Shown: positions 34,701-44,218, numbered from the stretch's first letter. The stretch is 64,000 bases of DNA from Methanomicrobiales archaeon HGW-Methanomicrobiales-3 (GCA_002839605.1 PGYK01000001.1:372001-436000), one strand, 5' to 3'. Made by a program: numbers and translations. The notes: generated by a model from the letters alone, not told the origin.

Positions 34701-34937
34701 AATGACGTTCCGGCCGTTCATGCGGTGGTACCGCAGGAGACTGTCTTTTAAGATCTTGTTCCACGCGGTCCCGATGTGGATGTGGCCGGTGGTGTACGGC
34801 GGGCCGTCCACAAAGAAGAACGGTTTTCCCGCACTGCGGTGCTGCTTTACGGTCTTGTAGGTATCGTGCGTGCGCCAGTATTCCTGCACCTCACGCTCGA
34901 TTGCTTTTGCGCTGAAGTTCGCGGTGACTTCCTTCAA
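31752..34937 (-). CDS. ileS: Isoleucyl-tRNA synthetase
   Basis: The 1061-residue cytoplasmic enzyme charges tRNA-Ile. The class I HIGH motif appears in GPPYTTGHIHIGTAWNK near residue 50 and KMSKS in GKKMSKSLGN near residue 590. The editing domain (CP1) lies between them and includes WTTTPWTLPAN and GHGWDDY. The zinc-binding and anticodon-binding regions follow. Length suits the archaeal/eukaryotic-type enzyme. The start is a TTG preceded by GAGGGGAAT; no ATG lies near the conserved N-terminus. Confidence 0.95.
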   Translation of the reverse strand: MKEVTANFSAKAIEREVQEYWRTHDTYKTVKQHRSAGKPFFFVDGPPYTTGHIHIGTAWNKILKDSLLRYHRMNGRNVIDRAGYDMHGLPIEVKVEQELGFASKKDIETFGIQAFIEKCRTFAITNKKLMDDQFEALGVWLDFAGAYQTVTPDYIEAAWWTLAKAEEKGMLERGHRVVNWCPRCETAIADAEVEYWDENDPSVFVKFPITGKESEFLVIWTTTPWTLPANVAVAVSKDFEYAKVLAKKDGKEDLLWIAEPLVKSVLKKARYKDFTVLETKKGAELVGWKYDSPLTAQVPLQRDIDHKVVAGDFVALENTGMVHIAPGHGWDDYVLGTKEGLAIVCPVDGAGKFREEAGEFAGQYVRESNENVLIALGDFLLAKETVTHRYGHCWRCKTPIIFRATSQWFLKASEMRDLMLKEVEKVTWYPEWAGSARFYDWIKEARDWCVSRQRYWGIPIPVWVCTKCDKYHVVGTIAELEKLSGKPLPDPHRPYVDEVTIPCQCGGSMKRVEDIFDVWFDSAVASWATLGFPNRTEDFESLWPADFIAEGQDQTRGWFYSQLGASTIAFGKAPYKSVCMHGFALDAEGKKMSKSLGNVVNPTDVIDKVGVDVLRLYILSSSAPWDDLKFNMEGVGTINRAVNILWNVYRFPIPYMILDAFEPESTGGVWDDAAIRKNLSRMPDEDRFIISRINSVAVTVDAAVKECQLHRATREIVNFILEDLSRWYVQLVRPRMWLEGESEQKVFAYETIYYVMRRLMGILAPFCPHLTEEIYQNLRCKNDPASVHLLDWNAGDSALVDATLEGAVAIVRSFDEASANARQTGKRKLRWPVAEVVVVTGSDAVRNAIWRLNAVCMDRANARKVTVVMGRWDRVGWHAEPVMKALGKGFGKDSFRVKSLIDAADGNAIKAAIDAGRTFTLTDNGASFEIGADQVTFTEKLPADIFSAPMTDGTVYVDVALTPDLEAEGYAREVIRRIQDMRKQLDLAVEDMIDAEVSVSDQRVLALLQTDAIIALIGDEVRATSFKFAKDGATIDAAKYSSVKEWDVEGVAMTVGIGKAA

Positions 34938-35092
34938 AAAATTCCCCTCGTGTATGCTCTCCGGCCGGATCCGATGCGGACGGTTGTGCGTGAAGGAATG
35001 TTAGCGGTACTGCACAAAGTAGTTTTTCTCTTGTGCCGGTATTCGGTTCCCGACCGTCTGGCAGCGAACGCGCCGCCGTCTTCCCGTCGTAA

Positions 35093-35101
35093 GCCATATA
35101 T
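35093..35101 (+). promoter_or_regulatory. TATA box of lipoprotein gene
   Basis: CCATATATT is centred about 28 bases before the ATG at 35125, the normal archaeal distance. Confidence 0.5.
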
Positions 35102-35124
35102 TGTCCGGCTCGTAATGCACTTGT

Positions 35125-35688
35125 ATGAAACTTCCTGCACCGGTATTTTTTTGTGCCGCCCTGATCATCCTGACTATGCTCATCGCTGGCTGCACCACGA
35201 ACACGACTGCCCCTGCCACCCCTCAGGCAACTCCCGCCCCGGCTGCCGCAGCCACATCGGAATTCCCTGCAACTCCTGCTGCGGTAAAAACTGCCGACAT
35301 CGACACCACGATCACGGTCCGGTTCAACGACTTTGCCTGCCTGGATGTCCAGGAGGAGCTGGGCAAAGCGTATCTTTACCCGGGCGAAAAATTTACCCTC
35401 TCTGCCGCTTCCCCCGCAGTCTCCGGCGTGAATGTGAATGTCCTCTTCGTGGACGAGAACGACCAGCTTGGCGTGCGGAATATCCGGCCTGCATGGGATG
35501 TTGTCCAGAAAAAATGGGTGTACGAAGGGATCGTGCCGCTCGTCCAGTTCAACGATATCACGACACCGGTGGAGAAGACCTTCACCATCAAGACCCAGAG
35601 CAAATACTACATCTGCGCTGACGACCGCAAGGAGACCGGTTCAAACGACGTGATGCTCCGGGTGCCGGTGAAACTGAAACGTCTCTGA
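35125..35688 (+). CDS. Secreted lipoprotein of unknown function
   Basis: The 187-residue protein has a signal peptide with lipobox LIAGC (Cys near residue 23), followed by a Thr/Ala/Pro linker (about 25-55). The remaining 130 residues are beta-rich, possibly an immunoglobulin-like fold with 'KYYICADDR' near the end. No family is recognised. It is divergent from ileS and 40 bases upstream of the phosphorylase gene on the same strand. Confidence 0.65.
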   Translation: MKLPAPVFFCAALIILTMLIAGCTTNTTAPATPQATPAPAAAATSEFPATPAAVKTADIDTTITVRFNDFACLDVQEELGKAYLYPGEKFTLSAASPAVSGVNVNVLFVDENDQLGVRNIRPAWDVVQKKWVYEGIVPLVQFNDITTPVEKTFTIKTQSKYYICADDRKETGSNDVMLRVPVKLKRL

Positions 35689-35728
35689 CCCCCCATTTTT
35701 TTAGAGTATCAGAAAAGTATTTCCCTGC

Positions 35729-37921
35729 ATGAGGACAGAGCAATCGTTTGCTGTGTCGTATCAGGACAACCGTTTTACCCATATTCCGCCGCGGCTGGCC
35801 GGCCTTGTCGATCTTGCGTACAACCTCTGGTGGAGCTGGCACCCCGAGGCGCGGATCCTCTTCAAGCAGCTCAACCAGCTTGCGTGGAAGGCAAGCATCC
35901 ACAACCCGGTCCGGATGCTCCGCGACACCCCGCAGGAATATTTCCTTGCTGCCGAGATGAACGAGGAGTACCTGCGGCGCTACGACATCATTATGAACCG
36001 GTTCCGGCGTTACATGAAAACTACCACCGGCTGGTTCCGTGAGCGGTACCCGGAGAGTAAGACCCTGACCATCGCATACTTCTCCGCGGAGTACGGCCTG
36101 CACCACTCCCTCCCGATGTATGCCGGGGGCCTCGGGTTCCTTGCCGGCGATCACCTCAAGGAGTGCAGCGATCTCGGGGTCCCGCTCGTTGCCGTCGGGT
36201 TCATGTACTCGGAAGGGTACCTGCACCAGCACATCCTGCCCGACGGCTGGCAGGAAGGGATCCAGGAGACCCTCGACCGTGATGCAGCACCGGTCCAGCG
36301 GGTGCTGAATGCCGAAGGAGAACAACTGGTCGTGCAGGTGCCCCATATCGAGCCTCCCATCTTTGTCGCGGTCTGGAAGGTGGATGTCGGGAAAGTCCCG
36401 CTTTACCTTCTCGATACGGACATCCCGCTTAACGATGCAGAGAACCGGAGGATCTCCTCCAACCTCTACACTGCCGACCGCGAGGAACGGTTACGGCAGG
36501 AGATCGTGCTTGGTATCGGGGGGCGGAAGGTGCTGCACGAGATGGGCATCATGTACTCGGCCGTGCATCTCAACGAGGGCCATCCCGCCTTTGCCCTGCT
36601 GGAGCGGATCCGGGAACGGGTGGAACGCGGGATCCCGTTTGAAGAGGCCGTCAACCAGGTCCGGCTCACCTCGGTGTTCACCACCCATACCCCGGTTGCG
36701 GCGGGTCATGATGCATTCTCCACGGACCTGATGGACCGGTACTTCTCAACCTACTATCCGGCGCTTGGGATCACAAAAGAAGAGTTCCTCATGCTCGGGC
36801 GTCACCCGGACTTCCCCGAAAGCGGGTTCAACATGACGGTGCTTGCCATGCGCCTCTCTGCGTATCATAACGCAGTATCTGAGCGCCACGGGGAAGTTAC
36901 CCGGCTGATGTGGACGAACCTCTGGCCCAGCCTGCCGGCCGAGAAGAGCCCGATCGATGCGATCACCAACGGCGTGCACCTTCCCACGTGGATGAACCCC
37001 CGGATCGAGGATCTCCTTGACACCTACTTCTACCCGGTCACCCCGAACTGGCAGCAGGAACACGATGATCCGGCAATCTGGAACCTTGTGGACGAGATCC
37101 CGGACCGGATGCTCTGGGACCTCCATTTCGATCTCAAGATCAAGCTCATCAACCGGATGCGGGAACGCAAACGGCTGAAGTGGGCAAAGCTGCAGGAAGA
37201 TCCCCTCTCGCTCGTTGCCGAGGGTCTGCTTTTGAACCCGTCCATTTTAACCATCGGGTTTGCCCGCCGGTTTGCCACCTACAAGCGCTCCGATCTCATC
37301 TTTTTTGACAGGGAGCGCCTGAAGCGGATTGTCTGTAACAAGTGGCGCCCGGTCCAGTTCATCTTTGCCGGTAAAGCCCATCCCTCTGATTACGAAGGGA
37401 AACGAATCCTCCAGAAGATCTACCGGCTTGCGCAGGAGCCGGAATTTGAGGGTCGGATCGCGTTTGTCGAGGATTATTCCGAACAGACCGCCCAGTACCT
37501 TGTCCACGGGGTCGATGTCTGGCTCAACAACCCGGTACCTCCTCTTGAAGCGAGCGGCACGAGCGGGATGAAAGCGGCCATGAACGGCGTGATCAACCTG
37601 AGCATCCTTGACGGCTGGTGGCTTGAGGGCTACAACGGGAAGAACGGCTGGGCGTTCGGGAGCCCGGCGCCGGGCAGCGACCGGGACGCGGCCGACGCTA
37701 ACGCCCTCTATGATATTCTTGAGCGCGAGGTGGTGCCGCTTTACTACTCTGCCTCGCTGGACGGGATCCCGCATGGCTGGGTAAAGATGATGAAGGAGTC
37801 GATAAAGAGCAATGCCCCACGGTTCTCCGCACGCCGAATGGTCAAGGAGTATGTCGTGAAATATTACCCGCAACTGGTGACCGGAGCCGACCTGGCCTAT
37901 TCCTGCACAATCCGGAGGTAG
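35729..37921 (+). CDS. glgP: Alpha-glucan (glycogen/maltodextrin) phosphorylase
   Basis: The 730-residue enzyme belongs to glycosyltransferase family 35. It releases glucose 1-phosphate from alpha-1,4-glucan using pyridoxal phosphate. The cofactor lysine lies near residue 615 in EASGTSGMKAAMNG. Other family landmarks are AYFSAEYGLHHSLPMYAGGLG, VAVGFMYSEGYLHQ, HTPVAAGHD and RRFATYKRSDL. It is the shorter GT35 type found in archaea and some bacteria, starting with an N-terminal DUF3417-like segment (YNLWWSWHPEAR). No glycogen synthase gene is adjacent. Confidence 0.92.
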   Translation: MRTEQSFAVSYQDNRFTHIPPRLAGLVDLAYNLWWSWHPEARILFKQLNQLAWKASIHNPVRMLRDTPQEYFLAAEMNEEYLRRYDIIMNRFRRYMKTTTGWFRERYPESKTLTIAYFSAEYGLHHSLPMYAGGLGFLAGDHLKECSDLGVPLVAVGFMYSEGYLHQHILPDGWQEGIQETLDRDAAPVQRVLNAEGEQLVVQVPHIEPPIFVAVWKVDVGKVPLYLLDTDIPLNDAENRRISSNLYTADREERLRQEIVLGIGGRKVLHEMGIMYSAVHLNEGHPAFALLERIRERVERGIPFEEAVNQVRLTSVFTTHTPVAAGHDAFSTDLMDRYFSTYYPALGITKEEFLMLGRHPDFPESGFNMTVLAMRLSAYHNAVSERHGEVTRLMWTNLWPSLPAEKSPIDAITNGVHLPTWMNPRIEDLLDTYFYPVTPNWQQEHDDPAIWNLVDEIPDRMLWDLHFDLKIKLINRMRERKRLKWAKLQEDPLSLVAEGLLLNPSILTIGFARRFATYKRSDLIFFDRERLKRIVCNKWRPVQFIFAGKAHPSDYEGKRILQKIYRLAQEPEFEGRIAFVEDYSEQTAQYLVHGVDVWLNNPVPPLEASGTSGMKAAMNGVINLSILDGWWLEGYNGKNGWAFGSPAPGSDRDAADANALYDILEREVVPLYYSASLDGIPHGWVKMMKESIKSNAPRFSARRMVKEYVVKYYPQLVTGADLAYSCTIRR

Positions 37922-38006
37922 GGGAAGTACTGCTCGTGGTTCCTGCGGGTTTTTTTATCAATAACCGCAGATCTCTCAACACGTGAAAAATAACACGAGG
38001 CACGAG

Positions 38007-39440
38007 ATGACAGTACCTTTTCCGCTCCTCATTGGTGGAGTAAAAAAACAGGCCCGCGAGACCATCACCGTCCGGTTCCCGTATACCGGGGAAGTCTATG
38101 CGCAGGTTTGTCAGACCGGAACAAACGAGCTCAACGCTGCAGTTGCGGCAGCCTGTGCCGGCTATGAGAAGACCCGGGTGATGACCAGTTACGAGCGTTC
38201 GGAAATCCTCTTCCGGCTCGCGGACGCGATCCACAACCGCTCGGAAGAGCTTGCCGAAGTGCTCGTCATGGAGGGTGGCAAGACGAGGAAGTTTGCAACT
38301 GCCGAAGTTGCCCGGGCCGAGGTCACGGTGAGGACAACGGCCGAGGAGGCGAAACGGATCTATGGCGAGGTGATCCCGCTCGACTGGAGCCCCGACACGG
38401 CCGGCCGGACCGGGTTCATCCAACGGTTCCCGATCGGGCCGGTTGTCGGGATCGTGCCGTTCAACTTCCCGCTCAACCTTGCCTGCCACAAGCTTGCCCC
38501 GGCCATTGCCGCAGGAAACTCCATCATCCTCAAACCCGCGTCTGCAACGCCCGTCTCAAGCCTGATCCTCGGCGATCTCGTGGTCGCGGCGGGTCTCCCT
38601 CCTGAAGCAATCAGCGTTGTTCCCTGTTCCGGGGGGAAAGCCGAGCAGCTCGTTAAGGATCCCCGGGTAGCCTTCCTCTCGTTCACCGGTTCCCCTGCGG
38701 TAGGCTGGCACCTGCGGTCGATTGCGGGGCGCACGAAAGTGGGCCTTGAACTTGGCGGCAATGCTGCAGCCATCATCCACGAGGACGCGAACCTTGATTT
38801 CGCCGCAGTGCGGATCGCAACCGGCGGGTTTGTGAACGCCGGGCAGGTCTGCATATCCGTCCAGCGGGTGCTCATCCACCGCCCGGTCTACGAGCAGGCT
38901 CTTGAAAAGATCCTTGCAGCGGTAAAAGCCCTGAAGTGTGGTGATCCCCGCGACCCGGCAACCGATGTCGGGCCGATGATCGACCGGCTCAAGGCGGAGG
39001 AGGCGTACCGCAAGGTGCAGGACGCTGTAAAGCAGGGAGCAACGATCCTCTGCGGCGGAGGGCTTGAAGAGAACATGTTCGAGCCGACCGTGCTTGCAAA
39101 CACCACGCCCGCGATGCGGGTGAACAAAGAGGAGGTGTTCGGGCCGGTCATCTCGGTCACCCCGTACGACGACTTTTCTGAAGCTCTTACCCTTGCCAAT
39201 GACGGCGAGTTCGGGTTGCAGGTTGGTATCTTCACCCAAAATATCAACCGGGCAATGCAGGCATTTTCCTCTATGGACGTGGGCGGGGTCATCATCAACG
39301 ATATCCCCACGTTCCGTGTCGACCAGATGCCCTATGGCGGGGCAAAAGCATCCGGGCTCGGGCGCGAGGGACCGCGCTATGCAATCGAGGAGATGACGGA
39401 GATGCGGCTGATGGTTATCAACCGCGATGGCGGACTTTAG
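38007..39440 (+). CDS. Aldehyde dehydrogenase, lactaldehyde dehydrogenase (CofA)-like
   Basis: The 477-residue NAD(P)-dependent aldehyde dehydrogenase has the catalytic Cys in FVNAGQVCISVQR and the general-base Glu in LELGGNAAAII. FNFPLNLACHKLAPA, SFTGSPAVGWHL and EEVFGPVI are also typical. Closest recalled relatives are methanogen lactaldehyde/glyceraldehyde dehydrogenases; CofA makes lactate for coenzyme F420. The start is the ATG after ACGAGGCACGAG; an upstream GTG would add eight residues. Substrate cannot be fixed from sequence alone. Confidence 0.8.
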   Translation: MTVPFPLLIGGVKKQARETITVRFPYTGEVYAQVCQTGTNELNAAVAAACAGYEKTRVMTSYERSEILFRLADAIHNRSEELAEVLVMEGGKTRKFATAEVARAEVTVRTTAEEAKRIYGEVIPLDWSPDTAGRTGFIQRFPIGPVVGIVPFNFPLNLACHKLAPAIAAGNSIILKPASATPVSSLILGDLVVAAGLPPEAISVVPCSGGKAEQLVKDPRVAFLSFTGSPAVGWHLRSIAGRTKVGLELGGNAAAIIHEDANLDFAAVRIATGGFVNAGQVCISVQRVLIHRPVYEQALEKILAAVKALKCGDPRDPATDVGPMIDRLKAEEAYRKVQDAVKQGATILCGGGLEENMFEPTVLANTTPAMRVNKEEVFGPVISVTPYDDFSEALTLANDGEFGLQVGIFTQNINRAMQAFSSMDVGGVIINDIPTFRVDQMPYGGAKASGLGREGPRYAIEEMTEMRLMVINRDGGL

Positions 39441-39467
39441 GAAAAAAATGTGGTGTCTGTAACGATC

Positions 39468-39911
39468 ATGAAGATGCAGGTAGCGATAATCGGGGCATCG
39501 GTCTGCTCAGAGGAGGAGTATGCAACCGCAGAGCAGGCAGGCCGGCTGGTTGCCCATCACCACGCAACGCTCATCTGCGGCGGGATGGGTGGCGTGATGG
39601 AGGCTGCCTGTAAAGGGGCTCGCGGGGCCGGCGGAAGAACGATCGGGATCCTTCCGGACACCGGAAACGGCAACCCGTATCTCGATGTCGTGATCCGGAC
39701 CGGTCTTGGTCATGCACGGAATGTGGTGGTGGTCCAGTCGGCCGATGCAGTGATTGCAATCGGGGGAAGCCACGGAACGCTCTCCGAGCTCGCGATTGCC
39801 CTGAAACTGGGAAAACCCATCTTCGGCATCAATTCGTGGGACATTGAAGGAGTTGTCCAGTGTAGTGGCGCAGAGGAAGCAGTAGAGCGGGCCGTTGGAC
39901 GGTTTGCCTGA
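39468..39911 (+). CDS. TIGR00725/LOG-like Rossmann protein
   Basis: The 147-residue protein is a compact Rossmann fold with VAIIGASVCS, LICGGMGGVMEAACKGAR and AIGGSHGTLSELAIAL. These are the nucleotide-binding and GG-xG-T-xxE elements of the lysine-decarboxylase-like (LOG) superfamily, whose plant and bacterial members release cytokinin bases from nucleotides. The archaeal short type is uncharacterised. It starts 27 bases after the aldehyde dehydrogenase gene and may be cotranscribed. Confidence 0.75.
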   Translation: MKMQVAIIGASVCSEEEYATAEQAGRLVAHHHATLICGGMGGVMEAACKGARGAGGRTIGILPDTGNGNPYLDVVIRTGLGHARNVVVVQSADAVIAIGGSHGTLSELAIALKLGKPIFGINSWDIEGVVQCSGAEEAVERAVGRFA

Positions 39912-39973
39912 GAACTCATGCGTCCCCATCCCGACCACCACCCTTATTCCCCCTTCTGTCCCACTAAGCAGTA

Positions 39974-41290
39974 ATGCGGATTGCATTCGTCAACTCCCGG
40001 CAGGACAAGGCCGGCATCAATATCCGCCACCATCTTGAGCAACTGCTCAGCGACCCGGCCGGGACATGGCAGCGACCTGACCGTTCGTACACGTTCCATG
40101 ATACCGAAGACCGGCTCATCAACGCTGCCGGAATTGACCGCGGGATGGATACCGATCTCATCATCTTCATCTCCCGCCATGCCAGCACAAAACCGATGCC
40201 GGTCCTCACCACCCACGTGACCGGCAACTTCCGGGCCGCTGAACTTGGCGGAACGCCCGGGACGTTGACGCCTGCCAACCCGGTGATGATGCAGGCAGTC
40301 CTCCGTTCGCTCGCCCGGCACTGCCCGGAGGGCTACCAGGTAGCGTACGAGGTGACCCACCACGGGCCGACCGGCCTTACCCTCCCCTCCTTCTTTGTCG
40401 AGATCGGCAGTACCGAGAAGGAGTGGACCGACCCGGCAGCGGGCCGGGCGGTGGCGATGAGCATCCTTGAGGCAGCGCCCCTGAATGCAATCCCCCTCAT
40501 CGGGTTTGGCGGGATCCACTATGCAATCCGCCAGACCGATCTTGCCCTGACCACCCGGGGAGCATTCGGGCACATCGCCCACACGCGGGAAGTACCCGTC
40601 ATGACCCGGGAGATGGCAGGAGAGATGCAGCGCATGAGCGGTGCCGTTGCAGCCTATATCGACCGGAAAGCGCTTAACCGCGAAGATCTCAACCGGTTGA
40701 TAACCATGCTCGACGAACTCGCCATTCCCCGGCTTTCAGGTAGCGAGATCGCCGCGATGGGCAACCTCTCCTGGGAGCGGTACCGGGCGGTCCGGGAGCT
40801 GGCAGAGACGATCACGCCAAACGCACGCTGTTACATCCACGGCCTTGAGGACAACGCCGGCTCGCTCGCGGTGGTCCGGGCAGACCCGGTACTGCTGGCC
40901 GAAACCATCCGGTGCAACGAACCGGGGCTTGTCTCCGCCCTTGATTCCCTGCCCCTGGTGCATGTGTCCACGCAGAATAACTGCTTCCTTGCCGATTTCA
41001 TTACTCACGATAAGGATTCATCAAAAATAATAAATGATTTAAATACATTGTGCGTAAAAATCATACGTAATAAAGAGATCACTGCAACGGAGAAAGATCA
41101 CTTGATCATCACTAAGGTCCGGTTTGACCCTCACAAAGCGCGCGAACTGGGGGTCATGCCCGGACCATTTTACCAGCAGCTGGCATCAGGCCAGACAATT
41201 TCTGTCAATGGCAGGGAGATCACTCCTGACATGGTGTCATCCTGCAGCCAGACAAAAATCCACATCCCGGGGTTGGAGAAGTATTTATGA
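39974..41290 (+). CDS. dtdA: D-aminoacyl-tRNA deacylase (archaeal DTD2 type)
   Basis: The 438-residue protein matches archaeal/plant DTD2, which removes D-amino acids from mischarged tRNA. The N-terminal 265 residues hold the catalytic domain: [30 protein letters not shown] and [10 protein letters not shown]-terminal extension of about 170 residues includes [13 protein letters not shown] and continues to the end, as seen in some methanomicrobial homologues. A short stretch near 41030-41100 is visibly AT-richer. The stop overlaps the ftsZ start by 4 bases. Confidence 0.88.
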   Translation: MRIAFVNSRQDKAGINIRHHLEQLLSDPAGTWQRPDRSYTFHDTEDRLINAAGIDRGMDTDLIIFISRHASTKPMPVLTTHVTGNFRAAELGGTPGTLTPANPVMMQAVLRSLARHCPEGYQVAYEVTHHGPTGLTLPSFFVEIGSTEKEWTDPAAGRAVAMSILEAAPLNAIPLIGFGGIHYAIRQTDLALTTRGAFGHIAHTREVPVMTREMAGEMQRMSGAVAAYIDRKALNREDLNRLITMLDELAIPRLSGSEIAAMGNLSWERYRAVRELAETITPNARCYIHGLEDNAGSLAVVRADPVLLAETIRCNEPGLVSALDSLPLVHVSTQNNCFLADFITHDKDSSKIINDLNTLCVKIIRNKEITATEKDHLIITKVRFDPHKARELGVMPGPFYQQLASGQTISVNGREITPDMVSSCSQTKIHIPGLEKYL

Positions 41291-42378
41291 GGTCCATTGT
41301 TGAAGAGGCACTTACGAGGGCGAGGGACGAGCCAGTCAAGTCCACGCAGAATAACGAAGATCTTGACCAGATCCTGTCCGAACTCAAGACAGAGATCGCA
41401 GTCATCGGCTGCGGTGGCGGCGGGTCGAACACCATCTCCCGCATGATGGAAGAGGGGATCCACGGGGCCAAACTCATCGCCATGAACACCGATGCCCAGC
41501 ACCTGATCCGCACCCATGCAGACCAGCGCATCCTTGTCGGCCGGCAGCGGACCCGGGGTCTCGGCGCCGGTTCCATCCCCCAGATCGGGGAGGAAGCCGC
41601 GCTTGAGAACGAACAGGAGATCCGCGCCGTAGTCTCGGGCTGCGACATGGTCTTCATCACGGTCGGTCTTGGCGGCGGTACCGGAACCGGTGTCGCACCG
41701 GTTGTTGCAAAAGCTGCCCGTGAAGAGGGCGCCCTCACCATCGCGATCGTTACCCTCCCGTTCGCGGCGGAAGGCGCAATCCGGATGGAGAACGCGGAGG
41801 CCGGCCTCGAACGCCTCCGGGACGTGGCGGACACCGTCATTGTTGTGCCCAATGACAAGCTCCTCGAAGTTGTCCCGAAACTCCCCCTCTACGCAGCCTT
41901 CAAGGTGGCCGACGAGGTTCTCATGCGTGCCGTCAAGGGCATCACCGAACTCATCACCATGCCCGGTCTCGTCAACCTCGACTTTGCCGATGTGCGCACA
42001 GTCATGGAGCGCGGCGGTGTTGCCATGATCGGGATGGGCGAGAGCGATTCAGAAGATAAGGCGGCAGACTCGGTCAAGAAAGCGATCCGTTCCCCGCTGC
42101 TGGACGTGGATATCAGCGGCGCAACTGCCGCGCTGGTCAATGTCATCGGCGGCCCGGACATGACCATGGAAGAGGCAGAAGGCGTTGTGCAGGAAGTCTA
42201 TAACCGGGTGGACGAGAATGCCCGGATCATCTGGGGTGCCCAGATCGATCCGTCGATGCAGAACAAGATGCGGACCCTGCTTGTGGTAACTGGCGTACGG
42301 TCGCCACAAATATATGGTCGGAATGAGAAACTTACCCCCAAAGTACAGAAACAGTTTGAGATCGATTTTCTCAAGTGA
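41287..42378 (+). CDS. ftsZ: Cell division protein FtsZ
   Basis: The 363-residue tubulin homologue has the GTP-binding signature GGGTGTG in [15 protein letters not shown] and the T1 loop [13 protein letters not shown]. The synergy loop DFADVRTVM contacts the next subunit to trigger GTP hydrolysis. A short N-terminal extension (about 40 residues) and a brief basic C-terminus flank the core. FtsZ polymers form the division ring. It heads the ftsZ-secE-spt5 order common in Euryarchaeota and is coupled to dtdA by overlap. Confidence 0.95.
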   Translation: MRSIVEEALTRARDEPVKSTQNNEDLDQILSELKTEIAVIGCGGGGSNTISRMMEEGIHGAKLIAMNTDAQHLIRTHADQRILVGRQRTRGLGAGSIPQIGEEAALENEQEIRAVVSGCDMVFITVGLGGGTGTGVAPVVAKAAREEGALTIAIVTLPFAAEGAIRMENAEAGLERLRDVADTVIVVPNDKLLEVVPKLPLYAAFKVADEVLMRAVKGITELITMPGLVNLDFADVRTVMERGGVAMIGMGESDSEDKAADSVKKAIRSPLLDVDISGATAALVNVIGGPDMTMEEAEGVVQEVYNRVDENARIIWGAQIDPSMQNKMRTLLVVTGVRSPQIYGRNEKLTPKVQKQFEIDFLK

Positions 42379-42384
42379 TACCAT

Positions 42385-42594
42385 ATGGAAATTTCAAAAC
42401 CTGATTTCAAGACAGACGCTATCCATGAGGAGTTAGTCCGTAAATACTGGCGGGTCCTCAAACTCGCGCGCACACCCACCCGGGAAGAGTTCACCAAGAT
42501 CGCAACCGTTGCAGCTGCAGGTGTCCTCGTCATCGGCATGGTCGGCTTTGTCATCTACGTATGCTTCGAACACCAGACGCTGCTTGGGTTCTGA
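42385..42594 (+). CDS. secE: Preprotein translocase subunit SecE (Sec61 gamma)
   Basis: The 69-residue protein has an amphipathic N-terminal helix (residues 14-35, YWRVLKLARTPTREEF) and one membrane helix (about 40-62, VAAAGVLVIGMVGFVIYV). This is the archaeal Sec61-gamma pattern. It clamps SecY in the membrane protein channel. Only 6 bases separate it from ftsZ and 8 from spt5. Confidence 0.92.
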   Translation: MEISKPDFKTDAIHEELVRKYWRVLKLARTPTREEFTKIATVAAAGVLVIGMVGFVIYVCFEHQTLLGF

Positions 42595-42602
42595 ATCCAG
42601 CG

Positions 42603-43142
42603 ATGACCATGACACAGCCAACTCCCCCCGCAGCCCCCGGCACCGCGGCACCGGCAGAACCCGTGGTTCCTGAGGTCTTCAATAACCGCATCTTTGCCAT
42701 CAAGACCACGTCCAAGCAGGAGCGGACGGTTGCGGATAATATCCTCAAGGCGATCGAGACCAAGGCAACCGATGTCAAGGTAACGTCCATCATCGTCCCG
42801 AATGAACTGCAGGGCTACGTGCTCGTGGAAACCCCCGAGAAGATGAACCGTATCGAGCAGCTCGTCGAGATGATCGCCCACGCGCGTGTCGTTGTCAAGG
42901 GTGAGACGAGCCTTGCCGAGGTCGGCCATTTCCTCATCCCCAAGCCGGTTGTTGCCGGCATTGAAGAGGGCACGATCGTTGAACTCATCGCCGGGCCGTT
43001 CAAGGGCGAGAAGGCGGTTGTCAAGCGGGTTGATTCCTCTAAGGAAGAGATCACGGTCGAGCTCTACGAGAGCGTGGTCCCGATCCCGATCACCGTCCGC
43101 GGCGACAATGTCCGCGTGGTCGAGAAGTTCTCGGACCGGTAA
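42603..43142 (+). CDS. spt5: Transcription elongation factor Spt5 (NusG homologue)
   Basis: The 179-residue protein has an Ala/Pro-rich N-terminal tail, an NGN domain (about 28-115, IFAIKTTSKQERTVADNI ... QGYVLVE) that binds the RNA polymerase clamp, and a KOW domain (about 120-175, IEEGTIVELIAGPFKGEKAVV). It acts with Spt4 in processive transcription. In many euryarchaea rpl11 follows directly; here it lies 15.5 kb away. Confidence 0.93.
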   Translation: MTMTQPTPPAAPGTAAPAEPVVPEVFNNRIFAIKTTSKQERTVADNILKAIETKATDVKVTSIIVPNELQGYVLVETPEKMNRIEQLVEMIAHARVVVKGETSLAEVGHFLIPKPVVAGIEEGTIVELIAGPFKGEKAVVKRVDSSKEEITVELYESVVPIPITVRGDNVRVVEKFSDR

Positions 43143-43144
43143 CT

Positions 43145-43155
43145 CTCTTTTTTTT
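43145..43155 (+). terminator. Oligo-T terminator after spt5
   Basis: A run of eight T bases begins a few bases past the stop, ending the dtdA-ftsZ-secE-spt5 unit. Confidence 0.5.
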
Positions 43156-43276
43156 GCGAACGCAACGGTGTTGTTCGTTTGAACCTGATGTGTGCCACTG
43201 GTACCCATGGGTTTCCAGGCCGGCTTTTTGTTGGTTTCTCACTGAGGAACTCTTGTGCAAAAACGGCTCCAACAAA

Positions 43277-43304
43277 TTTATATTGTAAATATCCATACAT
43301 TTAC
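43277..43304 (+). promoter_or_regulatory. TATA box plus inverted-repeat operator (copy 1)
   Basis: TTTATATT is followed by GTAAATAT-CCAT-ACATTTAC, an inverted repeat with 7 of 8 arm positions matching and a 4-base spacer. It ends 2 bases before the ATG of the DUF3821 gene. The 28-base block differs by one base from the block before the HTH regulator gene at 44414. A repressor bound here would cover the transcription start. Confidence 0.7.
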
Positions 43305-43306
43305 GC

Positions 43307-44218
43307 ATGTCATCAAGTGACAGCAACACCCGGCTGGCATTTCGAACGCTGGCCCTGCTGCTCATCATTGCATGCGCAGCCGTATTGTCGATAGCTCCCG
43401 TCTCTGCTGAAACAGGAGTCACGATTATTGCACAAGGAGACCAGTCCTATTACCGCGGAGAGCGCGTGGTCTTCCATGGTGTAAATTCGGATTCCGACAC
43501 AACGTACCTCTTCATCACCGGTCCCGGCATATCAGAAAACGGAGGAACGCTCACTGCACCGGAGGAGGATGTGGTCAGCGGGGATCCCGGCACATTCACG
43601 CAGGCAGCAACAAAGCCCGACCAGTCCTGGGAATTTGTCCTGTATACGGACAGTCTCAATTTCACTGCCGGGTCTTACACGGTATATGCTGTGAGCCAGC
43701 CCATGGCAAAAGATGATATCGGGACAATAAGCTCTGATGATGTCAAGGCCATCTTCAAAATGCCATTCATATCAGCCGCGATCTCCCCGAAGCCAATTCT
43801 GGCAGGACAGCCATTCACGGTATCCGGCTATGCGGAAGGCGACCCGCCCGCAGTCCAGCTCTGGATACTCGGCGACACCTTCTTCTCTCTCATAACTGTC
43901 CCGGTTGACAATGAGGCGAATTATTTGTTCACTGCCGATGCCGGGTTCTCTGAAAAGCTCGCCGCGGGGAACTATTACCTTATCGCGGAGCATTCGATGG
44001 CGGACAACCAGTTCGACATTGTATTTGACGGAGAATCCGTCATCGCCCGGGAGAACGGAGACAGTACGAGACTCTTCAGGGTCAGGGGCCCGGGGAGTTT
44101 GCAGGGATACGATGCGGCAGAGGCGATTGTGTCTGCCCTCATTGAACGCGAAAAAGGGGAAAAAATCTATGAAAGGGACACCCATGCAATCGCCCGGTTT
44201 ACCGTGAATGAGACCTGA
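43307..44218 (+). CDS. Secreted DUF3821 (S-layer-type) protein
   Basis: The 303-residue protein has a signal peptide (to about residue 36, VSAETG). The body resembles the DUF3821 beta-sandwich of Methanomicrobiales S-layer glycoproteins: QGDQSYYRGERVVFHGVNSDSDTTYLFITGPG, WEFVLYTDSLNFTAGSYTVYAV and a second Ig-like part around ISPKPILAGQPFTVSG. No C-terminal membrane anchor or sorting helix is visible, and the protein stops shortly after the RDTHAIARFTV strand. It is therefore likely secreted or held non-covalently. Its promoter nearly duplicates that of the next gene, suggesting shared control. Confidence 0.75.
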   Translation: MSSSDSNTRLAFRTLALLLIIACAAVLSIAPVSAETGVTIIAQGDQSYYRGERVVFHGVNSDSDTTYLFITGPGISENGGTLTAPEEDVVSGDPGTFTQAATKPDQSWEFVLYTDSLNFTAGSYTVYAVSQPMAKDDIGTISSDDVKAIFKMPFISAAISPKPILAGQPFTVSGYAEGDPPAVQLWILGDTFFSLITVPVDNEANYLFTADAGFSEKLAAGNYYLIAEHSMADNQFDIVFDGESVIARENGDSTRLFRVRGPGSLQGYDAAEAIVSALIEREKGEKIYERDTHAIARFTVNET